DNA of 13,674 bases from Chitinophagaceae bacterium (GCA_025351145.1 JANXWM010000643.1:1-13674); one strand, 5' to 3'. Shown: positions 1 to 6,537, counted from the first letter of the stretch. Notes: generated by a model not told the origin, from the sequence alone. Translations and numbers: made by a program.

Positions 1-504
1 AGCGAATACGATGCCGCGCAGTTGTGCATGGAAAAAGAAACAGCAGATTATTATGAACTGTTGATTGAGCACACAAGTAATTATAAAGCTGCCGCCAACT
101 GGATGAACGGCCCGGTAAAACATTACCTGCACGAACATAAAATTGCTTTACAGGATTTTTCTTTGCAACCTGCTCAACTTGCCGGCCTGTTAAAACTGGT
201 AGAAGATGGTAAGGTGAACTTTTCTGTTGCGTCAACAAAGCTGTTCCCTGTTTTGGTGTTGTCAAAAGATGAAACGGCGCTGGACTTAGCCACCCGTTTA
301 AACCTGCTGCAGGTTAGCGACAGTAATGAGCTGGAAAGCTGGGTACAGCAGGCTTTGGATAAAATGCCGGAGAAAGTAAAGGAATATCAAAAAGGCAAGA
401 AAGGGTTGATTGGCTTATTTGTGGGGGAAGTAAAAAAACTAAGTAAAGGAAAGGCTGACCCGAAAGTTGTTACCGAATTATTAGAACAAAAACTAAACGC
501 TTAG
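1..504 (+). CDS. gatB: Asp-tRNA(Asn)/Glu-tRNA(Gln) amidotransferase subunit B, C-terminal part
   Basis: The reading frame is open at the left edge, so this is the last 167 codons of a longer gene; the first ATG at 22 is internal. GatB works in the cytoplasmic GatCAB complex, which amidates mischarged Glu-tRNA(Gln) and Asp-tRNA(Asn). The visible part starts in the helical region (motif YDAAQLCMEKETADYYELL, typical of the GatB tail) and runs through the YqeY-like C-terminal domain that contacts tRNA. The ending KADPKVVTELLEQKLNA matches the usual GatB/YqeY terminus, so the 3' end appears intact with stop TAG at 502-504. The catalytic cradle domain lies outside the window. The next gene begins 54 bp downstream on the same strand, with a hairpin-forming sequence between them. 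Identification rests on family knowledge and looks secure. Confidence 0.93.
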   Translation, partial: SEYDAAQLCMEKETADYYELLIEHTSNYKAAANWMNGPVKHYLHEHKIALQDFSLQPAQLAGLLKLVEDGKVNFSVASTKLFPVLVLSKDETALDLATRLNLLQVSDSNELESWVQQALDKMPEKVKEYQKGKKGLIGLFVGEVKKLSKGKADPKVVTELLEQKLNA

Positions 505-506
505 GC

Positions 507-539
507 TAAATGCCGGGCGGTAAACCGACATTGCATTTA
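507..539 (+). terminator. Possible hairpin between gatB and the TlpA-like gene
   Basis: TAAATGC at 507-513 is the exact reverse complement of GCATTTA at 533-539, and CGGT/ACCG (518-521, 524-527) forms a second small stem inside. It lies directly behind the gatB stop. No T-run follows, so it may be a processing or stabilising hairpin rather than a classic terminator. CTAAATGCCGGG here also resembles the right end of the palindromic element at 1865-1876, so it may be a remnant of that family. Confidence 0.35.
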
Positions 540-558
540 CAAAATATAAAAATATAAA

Positions 559-1719
559 ATGAAACAGGTATTTGTGGTATTAGTGATGGCTGCAGCAGTT
601 GCAGCCTGTTCGCCAAAAGGTGATCCGAATAATTTTACAGTGAGCGGCAAAATTGAACATGCTCCTTCGCCCAATGTATATCTCGAACAGGTGGGTTACG
701 ATAATACCGGCCTTAAAGTAGTTGACTCAGGCAAAATAGCAGCAGACGGCAGCTACAGCCTTAAAGCCGTTGCCAAAGAACAGAACCTTTATTTACTAAC
801 GGTAGACCATAAATCCTTTGCGGTTTTTGCCAACGATGCAAATGACATTAAGATCAGTACCGATCTTGACAGGACTTTCCGTGAGCCATATATCAGCAAC
901 AGCGATGCAACAAAAGGCATCTATGATTTCCTTCATACTTTCCGGGCAAAAGATTCTGTGCTTGCCGGTACTTACCAAAAAATGGATTCTTTGTATAAGC
1001 TTAACCCGAACGACAGCAGCATTATTCTTTTGCAAACCGATGGTGCAAAAGTGATGACCAGCCTGGTTGATTATATGAAAGACTATACCAAAAAAACCAA
1101 TAGCCCTGCCGCCGTTTTTTATGCCTTAAATATTGCGGCTTCAAAAAACGCCATGAACCTTGAAGAGATCGACACACTTGTTGGCGATGCCATGCTCAGG
1201 TTCAAAGATCACAGCGGGCTTGCAGCGTTCAAAAGCCAGTTAAAAATTGCAATTGCTGCCAACGCTGCAAAACAGAATGGCGGAGCTGAGGGCCCGTATC
1301 CATTGCTTAACCAGCAGGCACCGGCGCTTACCCTCAACGATGTAAACGGCAAGCCAGTAAGTGTAAGCAGTTTTAAAGGAAAGTATGTGCTGGTAGATTT
1401 TTGGGCAAGCTGGTGTGCACCCTGCAGGGCCGAGAATCCCAATGTGGTAGCGGCTTTCAATAAATTCAAGAATAAAAATTTCACCATAGTTGGCGTATCG
1501 CTCGATACAGATAAAGCTGCATGGCTTTCAGCAATTAAAGATGACGGGCTTGTATGGAACCAGGTGAGCAGTCTTAAAGAAAACGGAAGTGACGAAGTAG
1601 CTGCCTATCAGTTTACAGGAATACCTTTTAATGTTTTACTCGACCCCACAGGTAAGATCATTGCACAGTCATTACACGGCCCTGCACTGGAAGCAAAGCT
1701 TGCAGAAGTGCTGCAGTAA
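559..1719 (+). CDS. TlpA-like thioredoxin-family lipoprotein with DUF4369-type N-terminal domain
   Basis: A 386-residue envelope protein. Residues 1-16 form a lipoprotein signal peptide with a lipobox ending AVAAC, so Cys17 should be lipidated. SPKGD follows, without an obvious retention problem. Residues about 25-110 look like the beta-rich DUF4369 domain common in Bacteroidota, and 115-235 is a helical linker. Residues about 250-386 form a TlpA/AhpC-TSA thioredoxin fold. The active site WCAPC (Cys286, Cys289) follows YVLVDFWAS, and the cis-proline is expected at Pro356 in TGIPFNVLLDP. This family usually works as a periplasm-facing thiol-disulfide reductase, for example in cytochrome c maturation or protection of secreted proteins; the partner here is unknown. 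The start is chosen because it immediately precedes the signal peptide. It may be cotranscribed with gatB (54-bp gap), but a promoter of its own cannot be excluded. Confidence 0.9.
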   Translation: MKQVFVVLVMAAAVAACSPKGDPNNFTVSGKIEHAPSPNVYLEQVGYDNTGLKVVDSGKIAADGSYSLKAVAKEQNLYLLTVDHKSFAVFANDANDIKISTDLDRTFREPYISNSDATKGIYDFLHTFRAKDSVLAGTYQKMDSLYKLNPNDSSIILLQTDGAKVMTSLVDYMKDYTKKTNSPAAVFYALNIAASKNAMNLEEIDTLVGDAMLRFKDHSGLAAFKSQLKIAIAANAAKQNGGAEGPYPLLNQQAPALTLNDVNGKPVSVSSFKGKYVLVDFWASWCAPCRAENPNVVAAFNKFKNKNFTIVGVSLDTDKAAWLSAIKDDGLVWNQVSSLKENGSDEVAAYQFTGIPFNVLLDPTGKIIAQSLHGPALEAKLAEVLQ

Positions 1720-1724
1720 TTTTA

Positions 1725-1876
1725 TTGGCCGGGCATAGGAAAATGAATGAAGCGTCCCTTGCGTCGCACACTTGTACGGCGGGACTGCCATTGAGCAACG
1801 GCTGTTGAAAGCTCATTATATTTAACTGCACAAGTGTGCGACGCAACGGAAGCTCTATTCCTGACTAAATGCCGGG
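1725..1876. repeat. Palindromic interspersed element, copy 1 (complete)
   Basis: Perfect 17-bp inverted arms TTGCGTCGCACACTTGT (1759-1775) and its reverse complement (1830-1846) enclose about 54 bp. Outside the arms the symmetry continues imperfectly to GGCCGGGCA on the left (from about 1727) and ATGCCGGG on the right (to about 1876), giving terminal inverted repeats of roughly 45-50 bp. A central ATTGAGCAAC box is at 1790-1799. The same arms, box and spacing recur at 5078 and 9637 in this window, so it is a dispersed family. It has no coding capacity; the size suggests a MITE or REP-like element. It sits between two convergent genes. Confidence 0.8.
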
Positions 1877-1901
1877 TTGAAAAAAAACCTCTTTGTTTTT
1901 C

Positions 1902-1925
1902 GGTTAAATATTTAACCCCGGTTAA
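1902..1925. promoter_or_regulatory. Overlapping GGTTAA/TTAACC palindromes
   Basis: Positions 1902-1917 are a perfect 16-bp palindrome (GGTTAAAT then ATTTAACC). Its right half, TTAACC (1912-1917), pairs equally with GGTTAA at 1920-1925 across two bases. The result is three alternating half-sites. It lies between the convergent TlpA-like and lysR genes, just beyond the palindromic element, so it is not in a promoter position for either gene. It could be a protein binding site, a bidirectional terminator stem, or part of an old mobile-element end. Confidence 0.4.
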
Positions 1926-2002
1926 GTGATTATTTATGCGGGAAGTATTGTGTTAGAATAGCAGCTCACAATTTGAACGAAGATGGCAATCTTTTAATCA
2001 CG

Positions 2003-2926
2003 CTAATATTTTTCAAACCAGTCGAACCGTTCATTAACAATATTTTCCTTTTCTTTTTTTAAGTAATTCAAAAAAGCAAGCGCAACCGGCGAGTGATTCT
2101 TCCCTTTGAGCCAAATTAAATTCCAAACAGATTTTATTGGAAATCCTTTTACAGGTATAATTTGCAATTCACCATTTTGCAATTCGTTTTTTATTCCTAT
2201 TAAAGGCATTATGGAACAGCCTAAGCCAGCAATAACAGCTTGCTTTACCGCTTCGTTAGAAGTGAGTTCCATTTTTTTTCTTACCGGTAAACTATTTTGA
2301 AGAATATAGTTTTCCATGGTTTGCCTTGTGCCGGAACCTTGTTCACGATAGATTAGGGGTAGGGTTTCAAAAATATCTTTGTCGTACAACTTAGCTTTAA
2401 ATTTCTGTTTGTTATTGCTTATCAGATACAGTTTGTTTTGCATAAGCTCCATTTTTTCAATTAGCAAATTATCAGGCAAAACAGATACTAAGGAAAAGTC
2501 AACTTCGTTTTTTCCTAAACTCTCTAACACTTTTAATTTATTGGTTACATCCATCATCAATTCAATTCCTTCGTGCTGTTTTAAAAAATCCGATAAAAAA
2601 TAAGGCATCACATATTTACCTGTGGAGACTACCGAAATTTTTAAACGGCCGGCTAAATAACCTTTGTGTGCTAAAGTTTTATAATTAATTGCATGAACAT
2701 GGCTTAAAATATTTTCGGCAGCTACAGCTATTTCTTTTCCAAAATCAGTAATGAAAATCTTTCTTCCGATAATTTCTGTCAATGGTATCTCAAACTGGTC
2801 TTGAAAGTTTTTAAGTTGAATGGATACTGCCGGTTGAGTTAGATGTAATTCTTTCGCAGCTTTGGTTACACTTCCCGTTTGTGAAATTTTCAAAAAGATT
2901 CTTAACTGATTAAAAGTATAATTCAT
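2003..2926 (-). CDS. LysR-type transcriptional regulator, divergent from icd
   Basis: A 307-residue LysR-family regulator of normal length. Residues 1-62 carry the winged helix-turn-helix (QLRIFLKISQTGSVTKAAKEL, then LTQPAVSIQLKNF), followed by a linker helix and, from about residue 92, the periplasmic-binding-protein-like effector domain (GRLKISVVSTGKYVMPYFL). The GRKIFITDFGKE segment after the helix-turn-helix resembles CbbR/CmpR/CysB-type members. LysR regulators commonly control the divergently transcribed neighbour, here the isocitrate dehydrogenase gene 94 bp away. The effector is unknown; 2-oxoglutarate, NADPH or inorganic carbon would fit the target but are guesses. A well-formed promoter precedes it, and a T-N11-A dyad overlaps its start codon, which suggests autorepression. 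Base use is more AT-rich than in the flanking genes outside 2003-5002. Confidence 0.92.
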   Translation of the reverse strand: MNYTFNQLRIFLKISQTGSVTKAAKELHLTQPAVSIQLKNFQDQFEIPLTEIIGRKIFITDFGKEIAVAAENILSHVHAINYKTLAHKGYLAGRLKISVVSTGKYVMPYFLSDFLKQHEGIELMMDVTNKLKVLESLGKNEVDFSLVSVLPDNLLIEKMELMQNKLYLISNNKQKFKAKLYDKDIFETLPLIYREQGSGTRQTMENYILQNSLPVRKKMELTSNEAVKQAVIAGLGCSIMPLIGIKNELQNGELQIIPVKGFPIKSVWNLIWLKGKNHSPVALAFLNYLKKEKENIVNERFDWFEKY

Positions 2927-2939
2927 AAATATAATTTAT
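2925..2939. promoter_or_regulatory. Candidate LysR autoregulatory box (T-N11-A dyad)
   Basis: ATAAAT-ATA-ATTTAT is a perfect 6+3+6 inverted repeat and contains T-N11-A (2926 to 2938), the classic LysR-box form. It overlaps the lysR start codon and lies downstream of the predicted lysR promoter, a position expected for autorepression. The sequence is very AT-rich, so chance symmetry is a real alternative. Confidence 0.35.
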
Positions 2940-2950
2940 AATAATCATTA

Positions 2951-2980
2951 CAAATATAAATAATAGTATATCAATTTCAA
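2951..2980 (-). promoter_or_regulatory. Bacteroidota-type promoter for lysR
   Basis: Read on the minus strand, TTG (complement of 2978-2980) is followed by exactly 19 bases and then TATATTTG (complement of 2951-2958). This is a full match to the Bacteroidota primary sigma consensus TTG-N19-TAnnTTTG. Transcription would start near 2945, leaving a leader of about 20 nt before the lysR ATG. Confidence 0.6.
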
Positions 2981-2984
2981 CGCT

Positions 2985-2992
2985 CAAATTTG
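2985..2992 (+). promoter_or_regulatory. Possible -7 box of the icd promoter
   Basis: CAAATTTG matches TAnnTTTG at all but the first position and lies 28 bp before the icd start. No TTG stands 19-20 bp upstream, so this promoter would be weak and might depend on the divergent LysR protein. It lies just beyond the -33 of the lysR promoter, so the two promoters are back to back. Confidence 0.3.
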
Positions 2993-3020
2993 CACTATCA
3001 AAAAATTAAAATAAAGCAAT

Positions 3021-4457
3021 ATGAGAAAAATAACAGTTGCAAAAGGTGATGGAATTGGTCCTGAAATAATGGATGCAACCCTTGAGATTATTATGGCAGC
3101 GGGAGCCGAAATAGAAATCGAAGAAATTGAAGTGGGCGAAAAAGTGTATTTAGCCGGTAACACTTCGGGGATTGCAAAAGAATCGTGGGATGTTATTCGC
3201 AGGAACAAAGTTTTTTTAAAAGCACCTATTACTACTCCGCAAGGAGGAGGCTACAAAAGCTTAAATGTAACGACCCGAAAATTTCTTGGACTTTACTCTA
3301 ATGTTCGCCCCTGTATGAGTTTGCACCCATTCGTTAAAACTAAGCATCCAGTAATGGACTTGGTAATAGTAAGAGAAAACGAAGAAGATTTGTACGCAGG
3401 TATTGAACATCAGCAAACCGATGAGGTAGTACAGTGCTTAAAATTAATTAGTCGGCCAGGTTGCGAAAAAATTGTGCGCTATGCTTTTGAATATGCAAAA
3501 CATTACGGCAGAAAAAAAGTAACCTGTTTTACTAAAGATAATATTATGAAACAAACCGATGGCTTATTTCATAATGTGTTTGATGAAATTGCAAAGGAAT
3601 ATCCAGAAATTGAAAATGAACATTGGATAGTGGATATAGGTGCCGCAAAATTGGCTGATACCCCTGAAGCATTTGATGTAATTGTGATGCCTAATTTATA
3701 TGGAGATGTTTTATCGGATGTAGCGGCACAAATCACAGGTTCAGTTGGATTGGCTGGTTCTGCAAATATAGGTGAAGAGTGTGCAATGTTTGAAGCCATA
3801 CACGGTTCAGCGCCAAGACGAGCCGGACAGAATTCAGCTAATCCTTCTGGTTTATTACAGGGAGCCGTAATGATGTTGAACCATATTGGACAAACAGTGG
3901 TTGCCGAAAAAATTCAGAATGCATGGCTTAAAACTCTAGAAGATGGAATTCACACCAACGACATATTTAAGGAGGGAACAAGTAAACAAAAAGTAGGAAC
4001 AAAAGAATTCGCAAAGGCAGTAATTGCGAACTTAGGCAACAAACCCACCCTGCTAAAAGAAGTGTCGTATGCCAATAGCTCAGCACTCAATTTGCCAAAA
4101 TATAAAAGAAAGCCAGCTGCTATTAAAGAATTAGTAGGTGTTGATGTGTTTGTTCATTGGGCTGGGAGCAATCCTGATGAGCTGGCAAAAATAATTCACT
4201 ATTTAGATAAAAACAACTTGAAACTTTCGATGATAACCAACAGGGGGATTAAGGTATATCCTGATGGCTTTAAAGAAACATTCTGCACCGACCACTGGCG
4301 TTGCCGCTTTAAGCCAACCCAGAGAAATCAAATCAGCAAAAGCGAGATTATCGAAATATTGACAAATGCTGTAATCCACAATATTGACATTATAAAAACA
4401 GAAAACCTCTACTCTTTTGACGAAAAACAGGCATTTTCATTAGGACAAGGGCAATAA
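3021..4457 (+). CDS. icd: Isocitrate dehydrogenase, Thermus/Rickettsia-like type with C-terminal extension (NADP-dependent predicted)
   Basis: A 478-residue beta-decarboxylating dehydrogenase that oxidises isocitrate to 2-oxoglutarate and CO2 in the TCA cycle. The core is residues 1-340. The substrate-binding SxNxxxR motif is Ser80, Asn82, Arg86, and Arg96 (SNVRP) and Arg118 (VREN) follow. Tyr125 and Lys172 are the expected catalytic pair, and Asp229/Asp233 (NLYGDVLSD) the metal site. HGSAPRRAGQ (261-270) is the cofactor loop; two arginines after AP, rather than an acidic residue, favour NADP. Residues about 365-470 form an additional C-terminal domain, as in the Thermus and Rickettsia enzymes and absent from the 416-residue E. 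coli type. It is divergent from lysR and followed after 12 bp by a small gene, likely in the same operon. The AT-rich composition differs from neighbouring housekeeping genes. Whether another icd exists elsewhere cannot be seen. Confidence 0.93.
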   Translation: MRKITVAKGDGIGPEIMDATLEIIMAAGAEIEIEEIEVGEKVYLAGNTSGIAKESWDVIRRNKVFLKAPITTPQGGGYKSLNVTTRKFLGLYSNVRPCMSLHPFVKTKHPVMDLVIVRENEEDLYAGIEHQQTDEVVQCLKLISRPGCEKIVRYAFEYAKHYGRKKVTCFTKDNIMKQTDGLFHNVFDEIAKEYPEIENEHWIVDIGAAKLADTPEAFDVIVMPNLYGDVLSDVAAQITGSVGLAGSANIGEECAMFEAIHGSAPRRAGQNSANPSGLLQGAVMMLNHIGQTVVAEKIQNAWLKTLEDGIHTNDIFKEGTSKQKVGTKEFAKAVIANLGNKPTLLKEVSYANSSALNLPKYKRKPAAIKELVGVDVFVHWAGSNPDELAKIIHYLDKNNLKLSMITNRGIKVYPDGFKETFCTDHWRCRFKPTQRNQISKSEIIEILTNAVIHNIDIIKTENLYSFDEKQAFSLGQGQ

Positions 4458-4469
4458 AAACAAATCACT

Positions 4470-4715
4470 ATGAACATACAACTTATTCAAGGGCAATTCA
4501 ACGCAAAAGATGCAATTGACATCATCACTCAAATGATTCATGTAAAATTAAAATATCATGAAAATAAAATCAGCAGTACATCCAATGAAGAGGATATAAA
4601 ATTTTGTGAAACAAAGATTAAACGGCTTCAAAAAGACTTGGTTGAAATCAGAGAATTTATACAGCAAAGTGGCGCAAATATTAATATACAAAGTGAGATA
4701 AATTTATCGTGTTAA
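4470..4715 (+). CDS. Small unrecognised protein, first of a tandem paralogous pair
   Basis: An 81-residue soluble protein with no signal peptide or membrane segment. It starts MNIQLIQGQFNAKDAIDIIT and is followed by a long helical, charged stretch (about residues 14-65) rich in Lys and Glu with heptad-like spacing, consistent with a coiled coil. It resembles the next gene along its length: both open with an LI-(Q/E)-G-(Q/K)-F motif, then Ala and Ile positions, K-x-x-YH, an EE pair and a closing basic helix. The 12-bp gap to icd suggests cotranscription. I do not recognise a function. A role as adaptor or regulator of the upstream enzyme or regulator is possible but has no direct support. The start is supported by the alignment with its paralogue. 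Confidence 0.75.
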   Translation: MNIQLIQGQFNAKDAIDIITQMIHVKLKYHENKISSTSNEEDIKFCETKIKRLQKDLVEIREFIQQSGANINIQSEINLSC

Positions 4716-4717
4716 TT

Positions 4718-5002
4718 ATGAAAACGAAACACAACCTGAAATTAATTGAAGGTAAGTTTATCCCATCAGAAGCTGCTAAGGTTCTTTCCGGACTTATAAG
4801 CTATAAAATAAATTATCACCAGATGGAGTTATTCAGCAATGAAGAAAGGTTTGGAAAAGATATATCAAATTCTAAAAAACGAATTGAAGAACTAAAAGCA
4901 GTAACCGGTTCTTTAAAAAAAATAATAGACTTTACTTCAGACAAGGGGCAGATATTACAACTGAATTGTGCGGTTGAAATAATAATTTTAGATCGCAAAT
5001 GA
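4718..5002 (+). CDS. Small unrecognised protein, second of the tandem pair
   Basis: A 94-residue soluble protein, predicted mostly helical. I start it at the ATG at 4718, two bases after the previous stop, because MKTKHNLKLIEGKF then aligns with MNIQLIQGQF of the upstream gene; a GTG at 4709 would add three residues and overlap it. Shared features with the paralogue are the LIEGKF opening, SEAAKVLSGLI, KINYHQMEL, an NEE group and a Lys/Glu-rich helix (KKRIEELK). The C-terminal tail (about residues 72-94) is hydrophobic-rich and differs. The tight spacing implies translational coupling, and the pair probably arose by tandem duplication. No function is recognised. Confidence 0.72.
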   Translation: MKTKHNLKLIEGKFIPSEAAKVLSGLISYKINYHQMELFSNEERFGKDISNSKKRIEELKAVTGSLKKIIDFTSDKGQILQLNCAVEIIILDRK

Positions 5003-5336
5003 AATTATATTCTACGCAAGGGAGAAAAGAGGGAATTGATTTTTTTGACCAGGCGCCATTACTACTATGAAACTCTGTTGCGTCGCACTCTTCGGCGGTT
5101 TTTATGCTATTGTGCAACTGCATAAAACCTCATTAATTTATCGCTTGCTGAGTATAAGTATAAATTAAGACATACCCCTTAATCTACAGAGCAGAAGTAG
5201 ATGCAGGTAATATTGGTTTTGAATAGAGTCTTTGCATAGCGTCTCGAATAATTTCAGCGATTAAATAGGCTGATGCTTTTGTTAAAAATTATCCCCCTGC
5301 GTATTATTTTATAAAATCGGTTTTCTTTGCAATTCA
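5003..5336. other. Intergenic region with one truncated palindromic element
   Basis: No convincing gene is present in these 334 bp. The only structure I see is the half-element at 5077-5129, listed separately. The rest (5130-5336) is AT-rich with no clear hairpin. A TTTCTTTG at 5322-5329 is one base from the -7 consensus but lies so close to the next start codon that a leaderless transcript would be required. Confidence 0.5.
5077..5129. repeat. Palindromic interspersed element, copy 2 (truncated left half)
   Basis: TTGCGTCGCACTCTT at 5078-5092 repeats the left arm of the element at 1759. CGGCGG and then ATTGTGCAAC (5109-5118) follow at the same 31-bp offset as in copy 1. No GTGCGACGCAA right arm follows; instead GCATAAAACC (5120-5129) pairs with GGTTTTTATGC (5097-5107, one extra T), making a new hairpin. 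This is the left half of the element, either decayed or truncated. Confidence 0.65.
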
Positions 5337-5636
5337 ATGAAACGTAAAATTATTAGCGCTTTTCTTTTGTTTGTTTTATGCATACAGGTTGTTCCTGAAA
5401 TTGTATTGGGTGCTGCGTTTTATAAAAGACTGGTTTACGATGAGATATCTTTGTGTGTTGTGGGCGAGAAGTGTTCATTTTCTAATAACGAAGCTAACCC
5501 AGATATGGATATTTATATTTTTGACTTTGGCATCGCCTGTTTTCTTCCCCCCGCAGGTACTTATTTTTATTATTCTGTTCCCCAGTTTTCATCACATTGT
5601 GCGGATATAATTACCCCGCCTCCGGATTTCTGCTAA
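5337..5636 (+). CDS. Small secreted or envelope protein of unknown function
   Basis: A 99-residue protein. Residues 1-26 form a hydrophobic N-terminal segment (MKRKIISAFLLFVLCIQVVP, then EIVLGA) that looks like a signal peptide. The mature part is short, with four cysteines (39, 45, 68, 88) plus Cys99 as the last residue, and ends ITPPPDFC. Small signal-bearing proteins ending in a PTPPP-like tail occur widely in Bacteroidota, often unnamed; I place it there tentatively from memory. An alternative frame (5371-5610) is a shadow: the chosen frame has the better start and a plausible signal. It stands alone on the plus strand between the AT-rich block and the carbonic anhydrase gene, with about 130 bp to the latter. 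No function can be assigned. Confidence 0.6.
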   Translation: MKRKIISAFLLFVLCIQVVPEIVLGAAFYKRLVYDEISLCVVGEKCSFSNNEANPDMDIYIFDFGIACFLPPAGTYFYYSVPQFSSHCADIITPPPDFC

Positions 5637-5765
5637 TTTATAATCGTAAGCCGTTTACAAGTTTGCCATTAAGCTGATAGAGTTTTTTCGTTCTTCCATT
5701 TTAATCATTATGATTGAAAAAGTAATAACTTAAAAGAATTATACTATTTTGGCAACACTTAATTA

Positions 5766-6410
5766 ATGAGATTTATGACCCCTTACGAAAAATTGCTTGA
5801 AGAAAATAAAGCATGGGCCGGCGAAATGATAGATGAAGACCCGGATTATTTTAACCGGCTGGCTCATTTGCAAACACCCGAATTTTTATGGATCGGCTGC
5901 AGCGACAGCCGTGTGCCTGCAGATAAAATTACCGGCACACAACCTGGTGAAATTTTTGTACACCGCAACATCGCCAATATGGTGGTACATACAGATGTAA
6001 ATCTGTTAAGCGTGCTTGACTATGCGGTTAACCATCTTAAAGTGAAGCACGTAATTGTTTGCGGCCACTATGGTTGCGGCGGTATAAAAGCGGCCATGAC
6101 CAACCACGATTACCAGCACGTTTTAAACATGTGGCTCCGCAATATAAAAGACGTATATAGCATGTACCGTAAAGAACTGAATGAAATAAAAAATGAAGAG
6201 CAGCGAACCGACCGCCTTGTAGAGCTTAATGTAAAGGAGCAAGTAATGCATCTTGCGCAAACAGCTATCATACAGCGGGCATGGGCGCATGAACAAAGGC
6301 CACACCTGCATGGATGGGTATATGGCTTGAAAGATGGATTAATTAAATCTGTTTTTGAAATGCCTGCGGGTACACACATTGATAACCTTTACGAATACGA
6401 CAACCTGTAG
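5766..6410 (+). CDS. can: Beta-class carbonic anhydrase
   Basis: A 214-residue enzyme interconverting CO2 and bicarbonate in the cytoplasm. It closely resembles E. coli Can (220 residues) over its length. Zinc ligands are Cys45 (WIGCSDSR), His101 and Cys104 (CGHYGCGG), and the catalytic dyad is Asp47-Arg49. The PGEIFVHRNIAN motif and the C-terminal LHGWVYGLKDGLI are also present. The second ATG (5775, MTPYEKLL) gives an N-terminus with the same spacing to Trp as E. coli Can, so the true start may be there; the upstream ATG is given as the outer bound. Such enzymes supply bicarbonate to biotin-dependent and other carboxylases. The gene appears monocistronic: the flanking gaps are 129 and 127 bp, and the downstream gap contains a repeat half-element. 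Confidence 0.95.
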   Translation: MRFMTPYEKLLEENKAWAGEMIDEDPDYFNRLAHLQTPEFLWIGCSDSRVPADKITGTQPGEIFVHRNIANMVVHTDVNLLSVLDYAVNHLKVKHVIVCGHYGCGGIKAAMTNHDYQHVLNMWLRNIKDVYSMYRKELNEIKNEEQRTDRLVELNVKEQVMHLAQTAIIQRAWAHEQRPHLHGWVYGLKDGLIKSVFEMPAGTHIDNLYEYDNL

Positions 6411-6419
6411 CACAGCGGT

Positions 6420-6473
6420 AGCGCCTGTTGAAGCTGAATAGCATTGCGGTGTGCAAGTGTGCGACGCAAGAGA
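6420..6473. repeat. Palindromic interspersed element, copy 3 (right half only)
   Basis: CAAGTGTGCGACGCAA (6454-6469) is the right arm of the family. It is preceded by CTGTTGAAGCTGAATA, which matches CTGTTGAAAGCTCATTA in the same place in copy 1 (from about 1802). No TTGCGTCGCAC left arm is found upstream, so only the right half remains, between can and the exporter genes. Confidence 0.6.
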
Positions 6474-6537
6474 AGTGTCATTCCCGTTCTTCTGCAGGAT
6501 AAATAATTGAATTAAATTTCTTGAAAGAAAATTATCT

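Noticed and set aside
5371..5610. Alternative-frame 79-codon protein overlapping the small secreted gene
   Set aside because: It is hydrophobic only through T-rich codons; the other frame begins with a cleaner signal-peptide sequence and ends at a plausible terminus.
6110..6379. Minus-strand frame inside the carbonic anhydrase gene
   Set aside because: It overlaps a fully conserved enzyme on the other strand and shows no start context or recognisable domain.
6517..6530. TTTCTT-GA-AAGAAA inverted repeat just upstream of the ABC gene
   Set aside because: Six-base arms of A/T-rich sequence in an AT-rich leader are expected by chance, and no promoter match accompanies it.
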